Numbered from the stretch's first letter, positions 32,507 to 45,712 are shown. The stretch is DNA of 64,000 nucleotides from Mixia osmundae IAM 14324 (GCF_000708205.1 NW_014575553.1:335892-399891), one strand, 5' to 3'. Notes: generated from the sequence alone by a model not told the origin. Translations and numbers: made by a program.

Positions 32507-34755
32507 CTACCAGGCTGAAAAATCGCCGAATCCTCCTGATCGCTTCTTCTTCGCAGGCTGCTCTTGCATCTCGTCTGGCAATGGTCTGCTGGCTTTCGTT
32601 GTGCTAGCTTGGAGGTATTTGCCAACGCCAGCCTTGGGTTGAGCGAGCCTACTGAGATCGAAGCCGTTGGCAGTCTTCTCGGGCTGACCGGGCAGAGCCT
32701 TCTCGCCAAGCTGAGTACCAAATACAGTCGTTCTGTCCTTATCGCGCTCCTTGCGAGCCTCGGCAGGATCGGCCGCACGATCTCTGGCGAGTTGCTTCTC
32801 GAGCTTTGCCTTGTATTCTTCAAAGGGATCTTTGAAGATGGCTACGTCGATGATCTTGATGGGCCTCAGAGGCTTATTTGTATCCTTCTCGACTGCAATC
32901 TTTTCCATCTTGTCCAGCACATCCTGTCCGCCCACCAGCCTGCCAAAGACGGTGTGCTTGCCATTGAGATGAGGTGTCGCTTTGAAAGTTAAGAAGCTGT
33001 CCTCGATGTGAGCCAAGTCAATCAGCACGGGAAGCAGTTTCTCACAATTGGGAAGTATTTGTGTTCGGACCGTGGTTGGCCATGCTTAGTATCCCTCTGT
33101 CATCGTGCTTGAGCGCCTTGGCTGAGCCATATTCGTCGGCAAAGGGCGGTCCCCCTTTCGGATCGCATGAGCGGAAATAGGCCCCACAGGAAACGCAAGA
33201 CTTACAGAATGAATCGCCGCCCCGGCCAGTGCCCGTCGGATCGCCGCCTTGTATCATGAAACCCGGCACAGATCGATGGAAGAGCGTGTCATCGTACTTG
33301 TGCAGTCTCGAGAGCATGAGCATATTGTAACACGTCCGCGGGGCTTTATCGCAGAACAGCTCGACGTTCAGTGCGCCGAGATTGGTGGTGATGCGAATGT
33401 AGCCTTTGCCTTTGATCTGATTGAACATAAACTCTTCTTCGTCAATCAGAGCGCGTTCTGTCTTGGTCGAGACGGTAAAGGCGGTCGAAGTGAGTGAGGC
33501 TGCCGTCTTGCCGGTCGAGTGTGCGCTCGCGTTATACGGGACTTTGGTCGACGTAGCTGGGCGCCCTTGCTTCACAGCGTTCTGAGCAGAGCCGTAGCGA
33601 AAGATCAGCCGTAGTCTCCGTCAGAGCACGCATCTCACATTCGCAGGCGCCTCTGCAGGACCAGGCTGGACATCTTCGATGGCAGGCGCAGACCGTGCAA
33701 CCTTGCGCAAGAGCAGATTCGCGCCACCGACTGCAGAGACATTGATGCCGGAAAGGCCTTGCTTCGCTGCCGCAATGTCTGCTCAACAGTGTCCGAGTCA
33801 AGTTCTGGGACGAGTCATAGACTGCCATGACGGACCTTCATCTGTGAAGCTCAGATCGTGTTTCCTGTAATGGAATTGGGAGAAGTCTCGCTGCTCGGGG
33901 TTGTGCGGATCTTGTATGACGATGATGTCGTCCTTTGTGAATTTCTCGTCCGAGACGAGATCATTCCAGTGTCGCGGCTTGACGTTGAGTCTGTCGACTG
34001 ATTCCTTCGAGAAGACATTGCCGGACGTGCGGATAGCGACGAGCGGGGTGTGTTCAGTGAAGATCTTGTAAGTCACCGGGTCGAAGTACTCTCCTGATGG
34101 GATCGGTCAGACCTTATTGTTGAGGCGCGTACGCGTTGTGGCAAAGGAGCGGGCGTACCCTGGGTGTTCTTGAAGAAGTTGAGCTTGATGAGATCGCCGG
34201 GCGCGAGCTTCTCGCCCGTAGCAGGGTCAGTACCGTGTTTGCGCAAGTAGGGAATGATCTGTTGCCAGATCAGATCAGAGGCAGTGACGGAGGCGCGGCA
34301 AGCCGACTGACATTTGTCAGATCGTATATTGTGCCGTTGAGGGTGGCCATGGGTATATCGAAGGGCTTGAGCGAGAGCGCACAGCAGTCATAGGGTAGCT
34401 GCACACGCGGAGGATCTGTGTCAGCCTGCGCAGAGTGACAGAGGCAGAGCAAGGCGGCGTACTCTTGCATAATTGCCAGCTTGTCGCTTGGCCTTTGCGC
34501 CTGATGAACCGGCAGAATGATCGCCAAATTCGCCTGTCCACTGCAGCCGCTCTGTGAATGAGTTCGGCAATCTCATGGAGACATGTAGGACTTGCCTCTG
34601 AGTGCTGCACGATCGAAACAGTCGAGTCAGCGTCAGTAGATGGAGCGTCCCTTTGCAGGTCATACGCACAGTGATGTATCTGCACACACGAGTCAGTCAA
34701 CCTCCTGGCTCGCTCGTCGATCCAAGACCTACAGCTTGTCTGACCCGTGGCCCAT
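32507..34755 (-). CDS. PPIL2: U-box cyclophilin PPIL2/Cyp60-type peptidyl-prolyl isomerase
   Basis: A nuclear cyclophilin with U-box E3 and prolyl isomerase folds, linked to the spliceosome. Eleven exons: 34733-34755, 34670-34679 (10 nt), 34596-34604 (9 nt), 34463-34540, 34312-34398, 34159-34258, 33836-34093, 33639-33778, 33206-33581, 33046-33154 and 32507-32996; 559 residues. It starts [17 protein letters not shown]. The U-box is [47 protein letters not shown]. The cyclophilin part has [65 protein letters not shown] and [15 protein letters not shown]. The C-terminus is basic with nuclear-type [10 protein letters not shown]. The intron after the 9-nt exon starts gcaagt (34595). Human PPIL2 (520 residues) has the same order. 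Confidence 0.95.
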
Positions 34756-34875
34756 CTCTGGCCGATCGAGCGCTGACCAACCCGACTTGCCTTCGACTTC
34801 ACAGCTTGACAGACTACAACCCACACACACACGCGACAACGTCCGACCCCTCCCGGCGCCCTGGCAAGGTCCACG

Positions 34876-35820
34876 ATGCAACGCATACTGAGCAGCCTCT
34901 GCTGCCTGTGCCTGCTCGCCTCTACGTCCGCCTTGACCCTCTCGGGCACGATCGTCAGCGGCGCCCTGTTCAACAGTCCGTGGGGATCTACGTCCATCCC
35001 CTGCTCGCGCTCAAGCGTGCCTCCTGGCTTGCAGGCTCACATGCTCTGAGCTACGATACCGCCGTCTTGCTCGACTATGGCGCAGCTGGCTCCACGCTCA
35101 TAAGGCGAGACGGCTCGTTCAGCTTGTCAGTTTGCCAGACTGGTGACACGTTGCTGCTGATCACGCTACGGAGAATGTCAGACAAGACGTTGCGCCGGGA
35201 CGATACATCATCTCTGTTGACTCGCTCGACTTCACCTTCCCAGAAGTACGTACCGTCCCCTTTACCGTCGAGGCAAGCCTGAAGTACCAACACGCAGTAC
35301 ACCGTCGAATTTGACGCACAAGCGAGCGCGCCGACGGTCAAGCATCACACACTGACTCATGTCTTGCCATCCTCTTCGCCCTCTCTCGGGCACCCCATCC
35401 AGTTTCAGGCTCAGAGCCGGCCTCAATATGTAGCGATCAAGCAAGGCTTCAATATCATCAATCTGATCAAGGGCAATCCCATGATGCTCATCATGGGCGC
35501 AAGCGTGCTCATGGTCCTCGGACTGCCCAAACTCATGGCAAGCACTCGTCGATTGCGACAGTATGATCATGACTGACTCGCACGCGCGATGGCAGGAAAT
35601 GCTCGATCCCGAAGCCCTGGCCGCCGTCCAGGCAGATCAGGCCAAGATGCACGGTCACCTCGCTGCCGCCCAGAACATGGACTTTGCAGGCGGCCTGTCA
35701 AAACTGCTCAGTGGGGGCGATGAGGCAGCCGAACAGACACAAACGAGAGCGAGCGCAAACGCTGCATCTCGAGGCAATGCTCGCTCGGTGAGCAGCAACA
35801 ATGCGAGGAAAAGGCGGTAG
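34876..35820 (+). CDS. EMC7: ER membrane protein complex subunit 7
   Basis: A beta-sandwich subunit of the EMC insertase. Exons: 34876-34975, 35035-35125, 35182-35245, 35298-35537 and 35596-35820; 239 residues. A signal peptide (MQRILSSLCCLCLLASTSA) precedes LSGTIVSGALFNSS and the lumenal domain with LIRRDGSFSLQDVAPGRYIISVDSLDFTFPE. A transmembrane helix (MMLIMGASVLMVLGLPKLM) and a cytosolic MLDPEALAAVQADQAKMHGH tail follow. The last intron (35538-35595) begins gcaagc. Using it replaces a short ASTRRLRQ end with the conserved KLMEMLDPE continuation. The stop lies 42 bp from that of MLP1, and the start is 120 bp from that of PPIL2. Confidence 0.9.
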
Positions 35821-35862
35821 TCCATCGACGAGAGATGCATCATTCATACAGAGCTGCCGTCC

Positions 35863-38800
35863 TCAGGGCTTTGGCCGCTTCCCTTCCTGCTGGCTCGCAT
35901 CATCTCCCTCTTCCCTTGTTCGTTTGGCAGAAGCAGGGGGTGTCGCACCGGCAGCAGCAGGCGGCACTGCAGCAGTAGCAGCGCTTGTGCTCGCAGCCGT
36001 GATCGCAGAGCTCAGCGCAGCAGTCGCCGATCCTCTGCCCCTGCCGCGTGCAGCGGCCGAGGATCCCCTGATGCTCAGCAGATTCGGCGCGGACGGTCCC
36101 TTTGCCTGCGGCGCAGCCGGCAATTGGCCTTTACCCCGGCCCTTGATGTTGCCAGGTGAGCTACCTCGGGCAGCTGCCGCGCGTGTCTTGGGCGGACTTG
36201 GGGCGGCAGCCGGCGGAGTAGAGGCAGACGTGGAGGCCTCTCCTGCCGATGCAGCTGAAGTCTCGCCATGAATGGTGCCAGCTGAGCCGTCTTCGAGCGT
36301 CTTGACCTTGATCGCCAGCGCATCACGCTCCTTTGTGACGTTGGCCAGTCGCTTTTGTGCGAGATTGTCCTTCAGACCGCCTTCTTTCCGGACTGATTCG
36401 ATTGCTTCCTGCACTGCTTTTGATTTTGTCTTCTCAGCCTCGAGTTTGGCCTCTGCTAGCGCAATCTGGTGTGCTTCTTCCCTCTCCTTCGACTTAGCGG
36501 CCAATGCCTCATCTAGCTTAGCTTGAACCAATCGCTCGATTTCTGCTGCATCCGGAGCAGCTGCAGCAATGTCTTTGACGCTTGCCGGCGCTGTTGTCGC
36601 TTCAGCCTTGGCCGCTGCGACAGCCTCGTCTAGTGCTTTCTGGTGACTAGCCCCGATCTCAGTGCGAGCGCTGATCAGAGCTGCCTCAGTGAGCTCGGCT
36701 GCCTTTCTCTCGGCCTCGGCTATTGCTGCCGTCAGCGCGTCTGACTTCTCCTGCTCCATCTGAGTACGGAGTGCTTCGGTTGCGGTCGCGATCGCTGCCT
36801 GTACTGCAGCATTGCGTTCCTGCTCAATCTTGGCATGCGCCTCACTGATGCGTTGTTGTAGAGCGTCCTGAGCATCTGCGCCTTCCTCCAGATCGGTCGG
36901 CGCGCTGACGGTAGCAGCAGCGAGCTTGAGATCTTCCAGCGTCGCAGCCCCCGATGGTGAAGGCTGTACTGCCGCTTCGGCCTGTGCCACGCTTGCAGCC
37001 TGCTGGGCTGCTTGGGCCTCCGTCAGGCTGCCTTGCAAGCGAGCGACTTCAGAATCACGATCTGAAATGGTCTGCTTGAATCGTCGCTGTGAATCGTTCA
37101 TTGCGTCAGCAGCTATCAATGACAAAGAAAGTCGCACTCACGCCGTCCGCTTTCATAGCGCTGATGAGCTTCTGCGATTCGGCTTGCGCTGCGTCGAATG
37201 CAGACTTTTGCTCTGCAGCCTTACTCTCGGCTTGCGCGGCTTGCTCTCGGAGACCTTTGATCTGTGCTTCTAGCTCGTCCGTCTTTGTCTCGAGCTCCTT
37301 GACGCGAGAGGTAGAATCGTTAGCCACAGTGTTTGCTTGAGCGCTTGCTTCCTTGTTGGCATTCTTTTCTTGCTCTAGTGCTGTGGTGGTCTGCGCGAGA
37401 GCTGCCTGCAGAGCATCTGCCTTTTCTCGAAGTGACTTGATCTCCTCCCTGGCCTCGAGGGATGCTCTGTTGTGCTCGGCAATGCGAGCATGAGTCTGCG
37501 AGCGCAGCCGATCAAACTTGTCGTTCGCAGAGGCAACTGCCGCATCGCGTTCAGTCTTTGCTTCTTCTGCGCTTCTTTGATGCGCTTCCTGTAAACTAGC
37601 GCGCTCGGCAGAGATCTGGACAACCTCGCCCTTGAGCTTCTCGACCTCGTCCTTGAGTTCTTGCAACTCTGCCGGATCAATGCGTTCATACTTCTGCAAG
37701 ATTTGCTGTGTGCGTTCTTTCCATCGTGCATTGTCTTCTTCGAGCAGCTTAATCTGGTTTTGTCGGCCTGCGAGTTCGGCAGCAGCTTCGCGTATCTGCA
37801 CTTCCAGTGGACCGATTGTGCCTTGTGCGGCAAGTAAGTCGGTCTGTAGTCGATTCGCGCGCTTAGTACTGCGCTGAGCCTCGTCGCGCAAGGTGGCATT
37901 GCTTTCGCGTAGAATGTTGAGACTGTTGATCTTTTCGAGCAGCTCTGTATGCTGAGCACTGCTTGTGACAGCATCGCCGGCACGAGATCGCTCCTCGCTG
38001 AGAGAAACGCGTGCTTCGTCGAGTTGCTTCTCCGCTTGCTCGAGACGTTGCTGTAGTCGCGAGCGCTCTTGCTTGGCGACCTCGCTCTGAAGGTCATTGA
38101 TTTCCTTCTCACGTCTCATGAAGCGGATGACTTCGCGTAAATCTGATACAGTCTTCGTTTCGGACGATATACTGGCGTCAGGGTCATCTTCAATCGTTCC
38201 TTGACGCGAGGTGCTCGCGCCGAGCTGCACGGTCTGCTTCGTGAGGGTCTCGAGCTGTTCATGCAGGAGCGTGTTCTGATCGGCAAGATCAGAGCACCTG
38301 CGCGCGGTGTGTCAGTGAAAGCATGCAGCAGGAAGTGCCTGCCCACCTCTGCTGGATCTCCTGGACCTCCTTCGTGAGTGCGGCTTTTTGCTGTGTCCAG
38401 CTTTCGGTCGATGCTGCTGAGTTGACCCTGGCATTTTCGACTTCGAGCAGTAGCGCACTAGCGCGAGTGCGCTCTCGTTTAAGTGCGGCCTTCAGGGATG
38501 AGCTCTCCTTGATAGCCTCGGCATGCGAGACGAGCTCTTGCTCGTACTTGGCGTGAGCTTCGCGTGCTGCTCGCGCATGCCCCACAGCGTCTCGCTGCGC
38601 TGCAGCGTAATTCTGCATGGCGGCACTCGCACTCGCGTCTGCAGCGTGGACGCGTTCGTCTAGCTGAAGCCGTAGAAGGTCCCACTCTTGCTGCTTAGTG
38701 GTGAGTTGCTGATGCAGCTCCGAATTGGCATTATTGGCAGCTGTGAGATCGCTGGCAAGCGAATGGACGCGATCTTGCAGTGTCTGCATGGTTGCCGCTT

Positions 38801-41800
38801 GGTCCGCCAGCGTTTTGTCGCTCGCGGCTTTGTAGTCGTCATAGGTCTGCTGAAGGGTCGCGAGAGCCTCTTCACTAGCTTGACTGATCGCCTGGAACTG
38901 ATTGGCGTTGCCGCGAGCTCTCTGCAATTCGAGCTGCGTCGAACGCAGTTCCCCCCTGCGGCCCGCGAATGTCAGAACGGGGATAGCGTAGGCTAAGCTC
39001 GATGTCACTGACCTCAGCTCTGCGAGCTGCATCTGTAATGCTTGCTCAGGCGTCATATTGTCAGACGGTGCGGCTTTCGAGCGGCCTTCGTAAACGTCGA
39101 GCTTCTCTTGTTGAGACTCGAGTCGGGCTGTAAGCTCAACGACTTGCGTCTGCAAGTGCTGGGCAGATGTCGTGGCTATAGCGGAGCTTTCCCGGGCGGC
39201 AGCTGCCTCGGTTGACTGGCAATTTTTCAGCAAGATCAGCCAAAGAGGACGCGCAAACTCACTAATTGGGTGACGCGATTTTGCAGCGCGCGACCCTCTG
39301 CTTCCTTGCGCAGGAGCATACCTCTGAAGGTCTCGAGCTCTTTGTCAAGTCGCGAGCGAGCGTCATCACTGCACGAAGGTTAGTGAAAGCACGTTTGGGA
39401 GAATGAAATGCTCACTATTGTGTCTGAAGTCGAGCATTAGCTGTCTCGAGCCGAGAGCGAGTTTCGCTCGCGTTGCGATCGAGCTCGTTGTGCAACGCCT
39501 GCAGATTTGCCAGGGTAGATGACATCTTGCTACGCTCAGAGCGCAAGGCAGATGTCTCCTCTGTCAGTCTTTGTTCGATTGCCTTCCAAACTTCCTTCTC
39601 CGCCGACAGAGTGTTATTCTGATGCTGCAGGGTCGACACTTGGCCGCGGCACATAAGCAGCTGCTCGCTGGTATCTACTGCGATCCGATCTTGATGGCGT
39701 GCTGAAGTCTCGAGCTTTGTCCACCGATCGGTCAGCTGGCTGATCTCGCGCGATTGCATCTCGTTGGTCTGCAGCAAGACGTTATATCGCTCGCTGTACA
39801 GTTGAACCTGGGCAGCCGCCTTTCCTGCAGCGATTTGAGCTTGCGCTAGCTCACGACGCGTTCGCTCGAGATCCGCTCGGAGCGTTTGCTGATCGGCGTG
39901 CATCTCGGTTCGATATGCGTCGAAGCTAGCTTGTATCTCCTCTGCTTTGACTGTGTCTCCATCTGTCTGGGGGGGTTTTTGAGTGTCAGTGGTGCCATTC
40001 GACGAGCTGCCACGTTGTGCTAGAACTGTGCGCAGCATGTCCCGCTCCCGAATGTAGCCGCTCATCTTGACGCGTTGAGACTCGATAGTATCCTTGAGCT
40101 GCAAGATCACGTTGTGTGCATCTTGCATCGCCGCCGTACCCTCCTCTGAAAGGTTTGCACGAATGCGTTGCTCGCCCTCATCAAGCTGCTGACCAAGCCG
40201 GCGAGCGATCTTGATCAGGCTTTGATTCTGCGCAAGCAATTGGGCAAGACTTCTAAAGGTGACAAAGTTGGCACTGATGACATTTTGCGCATCTGCCTCG
40301 TCTGCTTCGAGCGCTTCTTCATCGTCGTCGAACATGTCGCCGTTCGATCGCGTCCGGATATTGGGATCTTCACGCAATACGAGTTCGCGCGATAGAGCAC
40401 GGACTTGTCGTCCCAGATCGTGCAGTTGCTGCTTTTGAAGCGCCTGCTCGCGACGCACTGCCTCATTGTCTAGCTTGGCATCTTCCGCCATTTGCTCCGA
40501 GCGATCACGATCGGCCAGTGTGCGCGCGAGCTCGGTCGCCAGCTGGTCGTTCTCGCGCAATGTCCGTTCGTACTCTACACGCTGCTCTCGCAAGATAGGC
40601 GCTCGCTCTTCGATTTCGTTGAGGATCTGAGCTAAGCAATCGCCGAGTCGTTTGGTCTCGGCACGCTCTCGCAGGAGCTCGTCTTGCACGCGCACGAATT
40701 CGGCGTAGACTTCGGTGTAGCTCTTGCCCGCTTTTTGCAGCTTAGCAGTCAGGGCCCCCGTTGGTGACAATGAGAAGAATGATGAGAAGCGAGATGGGGC
40801 CGCGACCGTCAGACCGCTCGGACCAGCGTCCTCTATAGCTGCGAAGCGACCCTGAGTGAAGCGTTCGAGATCGAGCTTGACTTCTACTAGTTGCGTTTCC
40901 GCTTCCGTGCGCTTTGTCCGTTCGATTTCGATTTGTTGGGCGTGACGGGCTGTTTCTTGGTCCATCTGAGCACGGCGCTGATGCCATTCTTGCTCGACTT
41001 CCTCAACACGTCTCTTGCCTTCTGCGTCGCGTCTCTCGAGCAGATTGATCAGATGGGCTTGACTCTCTACTTCTGCTTTGAGGCCAGTCTCGGACTCGAC
41101 GAGCTGCGACTTGAGCTCGGCGCATTGCTCAAGAGCGTCGGTGAGAGATGTCTGAGTATGCGTGAGTGTGCTCCGCAGGGAGGTCACGGTGCCTTCTGCG
41201 TTTGCCGCGCGAGACAGAGCACTTTCTAGGTCATTCTGCAGTCGAGCGACTTCCTGCGTCTGCACGTGTCCATACCAAGTCAGTCATGCAAAGCGCCAGA
41301 TCGAGATCGGGAGCTGAGACTTGCCTTTTCGCTTCTCCACGCGGTCCATCGCGTTTCGCCAGCTTCGTACTCGGTCTTGTAGTAATCGCGATCGCTTCGG
41401 AGAAGTTGTAGTTCGCTCTCTTTGCTCTGCAGCGACAGCTGGAGAGTACGCTCGGCATCGATGGCATCCGCCAAGCTAGTCTCTAGACGTCTGACAGAGG
41501 CCGAGACGGAGGCATGCTGGCCCTTCAGATGGTTGGCGATCTCTGTCAGCAAGGTGTACGGGATCAGCCTAAGTCGAGACACGGTTCGCTGAACATGCCT
41601 TCCGCTTCGCGCTTATCTTCTTGCGCCTGGCTGATGCTACGAAGCAAGTCTCGCTTCTCGTTCTGGAGCAAGCTGAGCGCTTCAGAGTTTGCCCTTTGGA
41701 CATCATCGTCTGTTCGTGAAGTTGTCCGAGCAGCATGCAGATCTTGCTGAAGCTGAGCGTTGCTCGTCTCCACAGCTTCTCTAGCCGCGCGTTCTGTCGA

Positions 41801-42606
41801 GAGCTGAGCTCTCTCGCGTTCGAGCTGGGTTGACAAAGCTAGAGAGGATGAGCGGGATTCGTGGAGAGCCTGCTCATGTTCTACTTCTTGACGGAGCAAG
41901 AGTGATTCTAGCTTCTCCAGACGAGTCTCGAGCGAGTCTGATCGTGATGATTCTATAGCTTGAGCTTGCTTGGCAAGGCGAGACTCTTGTTCGTCCAGTC
42001 TTTGCAGATGATTGAGTGCCTCTGCTGCGTCTCTCGAGACTGTGTCGGGGTCTGTCTCACTAGCAGGCTGGACAGGCGGTGCATCAGAGACCGAGGAGGC
42101 AGTCGAGAGGGTCTTGTCGATTGGCTGGGATGGTGCGCCTTCGTTCATAGTGATATCCTCTGTTGGCGCAGGCGTAGGCGCAGGTTCAGGCTCAGGTTGG
42201 GAAGCTGTAGGCGCAGGTGCAGGTCCGAGGCCGTCCAGGAACGCATCGGTCGCTGCCTCTGTCGCACTCGTTGATGCTGTCACGCCAGCTTCAGGCGTTG
42301 ACTCCAATGCTGCTGGCTCTTCCAGCGCAGAGTCGGCTGCTTCGTTCATTGGCTCATCCTCCTGCTTGCCTGGCTCGACGAAATCCTCTTGCAGACTCGT
42401 CTGCGCAGCCACAGCGCTCTCTGAGCCCTCTGTGGAAGTCTCAGGTGCTTCGGGACGCTGAACAAGCTCGTCTGAGCTGTCTGACCATTTCGCTCCAAAG
42501 AGGGACTTACCGTGGCAGCTGAAGGTGCAGACGTCTCTGGCTCGGGCGCGGGAGAGTCTCTCGGCGAGGCGAACTGCCGTTCGAGATCGGCCAAGCCCTC
42601 GTCCAT
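35863..42606 (-). CDS. MLP1: Nuclear-basket coiled-coil protein Mlp1/TPR
   Basis: A giant coiled-coil protein of the nuclear pore basket. Exons: 42511-42606, 41599-42457, 41325-41542, 39416-41259, 39263-39368, 39013-39215, 38347-38955, 37142-38297 and 35863-37086; 2104 residues. The N-terminal ~150 residues are acidic and Pro/Ala-rich. Nearly everything from about residue 200 to 1850 is heptad coiled coil. In the middle, TLADRDRSEQMAEDAKLDNE and FRSLAQLLAQNQSLIKIARRLGQQLDE match the conserved TPR/MLP core. The C-terminus is Ala/Pro/Gly-rich with basic clusters (KRTREEGDDASQQEGKRPKP), as in TPR. Two introns use GC donors: gcaagt at 41324 is firm, gcatgt at 41598 is the only phase-consistent choice but weaker. 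Confidence 0.92.
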
Positions 42607-42935
42607 CTTGCCTTGCCTCTCAGGCACGTCGTCGAGACTTGCCCGCCAGATGCCAGGGCAGGATCTGATCACGTGATGCAAAGGGGTAACGTCAACCTGC
42701 TCGCGATGATTGCCCAAGACAAACTTCTCTGTGCGACAGCTTGCGCCGGCTCGTACACCGAGGATACGACTGGCAAGGCCTGCAGACGACTTCGCCATAA
42801 TCACTTGGCCAGTCGGAGCTGCCCGCCAGAAGACAGGATCTCGTACAAAACACAAGGCAGCAATCTCCCTTTCAGCCGTCAACACACGTCCACTCGACAG
42901 CTCACACTCCTTATCACCTCTCACAACGAACCCCA
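42607..42935. other. Divergent promoter region
   Basis: This lies between MLP1 (-) and the membrane protein (+). It contains a palindromic E-box at 42668-42677 and no gene. Confidence 0.45.
42668..42677. promoter_or_regulatory. Palindromic E-box ATCACGTGAT
   Basis: A 10-bp perfect palindrome with the CACGTG core, a typical site for Cbf1/USF-like bHLH factors. It lies 62 bp upstream of the MLP1 ATG and 259 bp upstream of the other gene. Function is inferred from the motif only. Confidence 0.4.
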
Positions 42936-45005
42936 ATGGCCCAATCACGCAGTCTCGTCAGGCGGCAGAGCCAAACAGCGCTAGGATCGACCACGAGTTC
43001 GCCTTGTATCGGCCAGGCGCTTTACACTTCACCCGTGCTTGACCAGACCATCACCGCCAATGCGCCCCAGACACTCTTGTGGGATCCGAGCTGCCTGGAT
43101 GCTTCCAATCCTGGCTTGGTCGACATCTATCTCTTTGCGCCCTCGCTCGCTCAGGGCTCTGGCGCAGGCGGTCCTGTGCATGCATGGATCGAGGTACCTA
43201 GCTTGACTGGCAATTTGTCTGTCCAGATCCAGCCTGCTTGGTGGAACGACACCATGGCAGGGACGACGACGCTCCAGCTCCAGATTGTTGACTCGGGTAA
43301 CGAAATCTGGGATAGTAAGCACTCCCCATCCTCGTCGAGGGAGAACAAAGGCTCATCACGTTGCATTGCAGCCACGAACCCGCTCGGACCGACTTTCAGC
43401 TTGAGCTACGATGGCAAAGGATCCACGAGCGGAACAGGTGAAGCCCCCACGACTGACAACATCTCCAATCCTCACGCGACCGGCACGGCATTGACGGGTC
43501 CCCGCCTTGGCGTCGCCGTCAGTCTTCCCATGCTTCTGTGAGTCGGACGCTTTCTCTCCCATATCTCGAGCTGACCCAGAGGACAGTGCTGTCGTCGTTG
43601 TGTTCGGTTGGCTCAGATTCACGCGCTACAAGACCATCGACAAGCGCGAACGCTGGTCTCAATGTGATTCTGCCCGTGTGATACTCTGCGACAGTCGCTG
43701 ACGCATTGAGCAGTCGTGGATCATCGCATGTCTCAAATCGCTACACCCGGCTGGAATCCAGCGTTCGACCCTCTCACCGCTCGTGGCTCACGTCCCATCT
43801 CCGTGGCGACCTTGCTCAACTCTACACCGGGCTCAGCCCAGCGAAAGTCGCGACCCTTCTCGAGCTACGCATTCGCTTCGAATCGTGCTTCGTTCGGCGG
43901 TCAATCTATCGCTTCGGCGAAAGAAGGTGCTACGCCGGGTAAGTTGGGCAATATGCGACAGAAACGAGCCGACATTGTTTTCGGCTCTGGCGCTGCAATT
44001 CCGCCCGGTCTGGACACTCCCTCCCGTCCTGAATCGACAGCAGACGAAATTTCGCCCTCTCCTCGCAAGTCTCGCTTCCTCGGCGAGGGCGATCGCGTCT
44101 CTCGTGTCAGCTTTGCCAATTCGGTCACCGAAAGTCGTAATGGCGGTATGGCACCCGGTTCATTCGCTCGTCGAGGTCACAAACAAGGTCAAAAATCGAG
44201 TCCATCGAATCTCAAGACGTTCCATCTCGTTCCTTCGCCCACAAACTCCCATGGACGATCAGCTTCGACTCCCAATACGGATGATCGCGCTTTGCGTGAT
44301 CTGTCGCCGGAGCAAGACTCGCCCAGTGTGCTTCAATCGAGTGAAGTCGCCACGAAAGCCTACGATCGTCGCACACACAAGCCTACAAAGTCTGCTTCGA
44401 GTTCGCTCAGACATCAGATCAGTGGCGAGCCAGCCGTATTTGTCATCAGTGGCGATCAAGATCTCGAGACGAGCCCGGAAAAGAAGCAAACTTCGATGCA
44501 TGAGCCGGCTTCGCCAATCAAGGCCAACGCGCCCCGTCGTCTGCAAGATCTCATGGACGACGACGGACAGGAAGGCGACTTGGATGTTACCGCTCCCAGC
44601 GTACCTCGCTTCACCCACAGCGCCTCAAACGGCTCGATTGCAAGTATTCAGACGCCAGACGCGGCCATGCTGGCCTATGCTCGCGCTCGTCCCCAACTCA
44701 GCAAGGCCAACTCTTCATCGACAACCATGCGGACTTTGTTCAACAATCCTACGGGCGTCAGTCGGGCAGCTTCATCTGCTTCAACGTTGCCGCCCGTTCG
44801 CAGTGCATCCCGTCAGAGCAGCGTGAATGACTCCGTCGATACGGTCACACAAGCCAGGGCTTCCTCGCGCAACTCGATGAACCCTTACCGCAACTCGATG
44901 ATCGATCAGGCGTCAATCTATTCGTCGGCTGCTTCGGTGCTCAGCAAGCCTGCCGAGCCCAATGAAGACGCCAATCGTACTTCGACATTCTGGCAAGCAC
45001 AATAG
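42936..45005 (+). CDS. Type I-like single-pass membrane protein with long Ser-rich cytosolic tail
   Basis: Exons 42936-43314, 43372-43537, 43587-43663 and 43714-45005 give 637 residues. The first ~190 residues form an apparently extracellular domain (LWDPSCLDASNPGLVDIYLFAP, HAWIEVPSLTGNLSVQIQPAWWNDT, IWDTTNPLGPTFSLSYDG) that resembles a fungal-specific domain of unknown function. The helix GVAVSLPMLLAVVVVFGWLRF is rebuilt across the second intron and followed by TRYKTIDKRERWSQ. The third intron joins the tail VDHRMSQIATPGWNPAFDPL, so an apparently separate downstream frame belongs to this gene. The tail is long, Ser/Pro-rich and probably phosphorylated. No signal peptide is evident at the chosen ATG. 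No function can be assigned. Confidence 0.75.
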
Positions 45006-45138
45006 ACGCGTTCCCTCTCGCCTTCATATCTTCATGACACTCTCTCGATACCCATGTAGCGCATAGTAGCAGCATAGCATCATTGTCTACATGCACGTAA
45101 GCCCTGCAATTGCGCGAGATGCATACAACCTGAGCAGT

Positions 45139-45599
45139 CTACTCGCTCTTGAACGCGGGCTGCACAGTCTGTCAGTGGGGTCAAACGCGCACTGAAAGGT
45201 GCGAGCTGACCTTTGCGTCCACGCTGTCATACGTCGGCGTCTCGCCTCGCTCCTCCATACGAATGGCAGCCTCCTTGCGAGCCCAGCTCACAATCCTGTG
45301 GTTTGACGGTCAACAAATGACTGCATACGCAGGCAGGCAGCTGCTCACGAGCGATCTTGCGAGTAAAGCTTGACGATGCCGATACCGGCCATTCCGCCGA
45401 AGAACATCCAGTAGTACATGAGCTCCCAGGACTCCCTCTCTCGCTTCTGGCCGGGCGGCAAGTGTGGCTCGCCAAAGAGATTGCCCGACGGTTCATTGAA
45501 GGCTGGTCCGTGATGGCCTGACGCTGACCTGTGCGCTTGCAATGGCGTGCACCTTGATAGCGGTGCCAGACGCCCTGCTTGGCGTGTGAGTAAGCTCAT
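45139..45599 (-). CDS. NDUFB11: Complex I subunit NDUFB11/ESSS
   Basis: An accessory membrane-arm subunit of NADH:ubiquinone oxidoreductase. Exons 45349-45599, 45211-45295 and 45139-45168; 121 residues. A basic presequence (MSLLTRQAGRLAPLSRC) precedes the family block GPAFNEPSGNLFGEPHLPPGQKRERESWELMYYWMFFGGMAGIGIVKLY, which holds the single transmembrane helix. The end is ARKEAAIRMEERGETPTYDS. Both introns (53 and 42 nt) close in phase. The start is 113 bp from that of the divergent COX7C-like gene, so two respiratory subunits share one promoter interval. Confidence 0.88.
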
Positions 45600-45712
45600 C
45601 GTGCTGAGCGACCACGATTTGCTGTCTGATTCGACGGCAGTCAATTCAAGCGTATCTGGGTGCGCGAGTCTGCTTGCAACGTCGCCCTGACCGACTTTGA
45701 GATTACAGCAAG

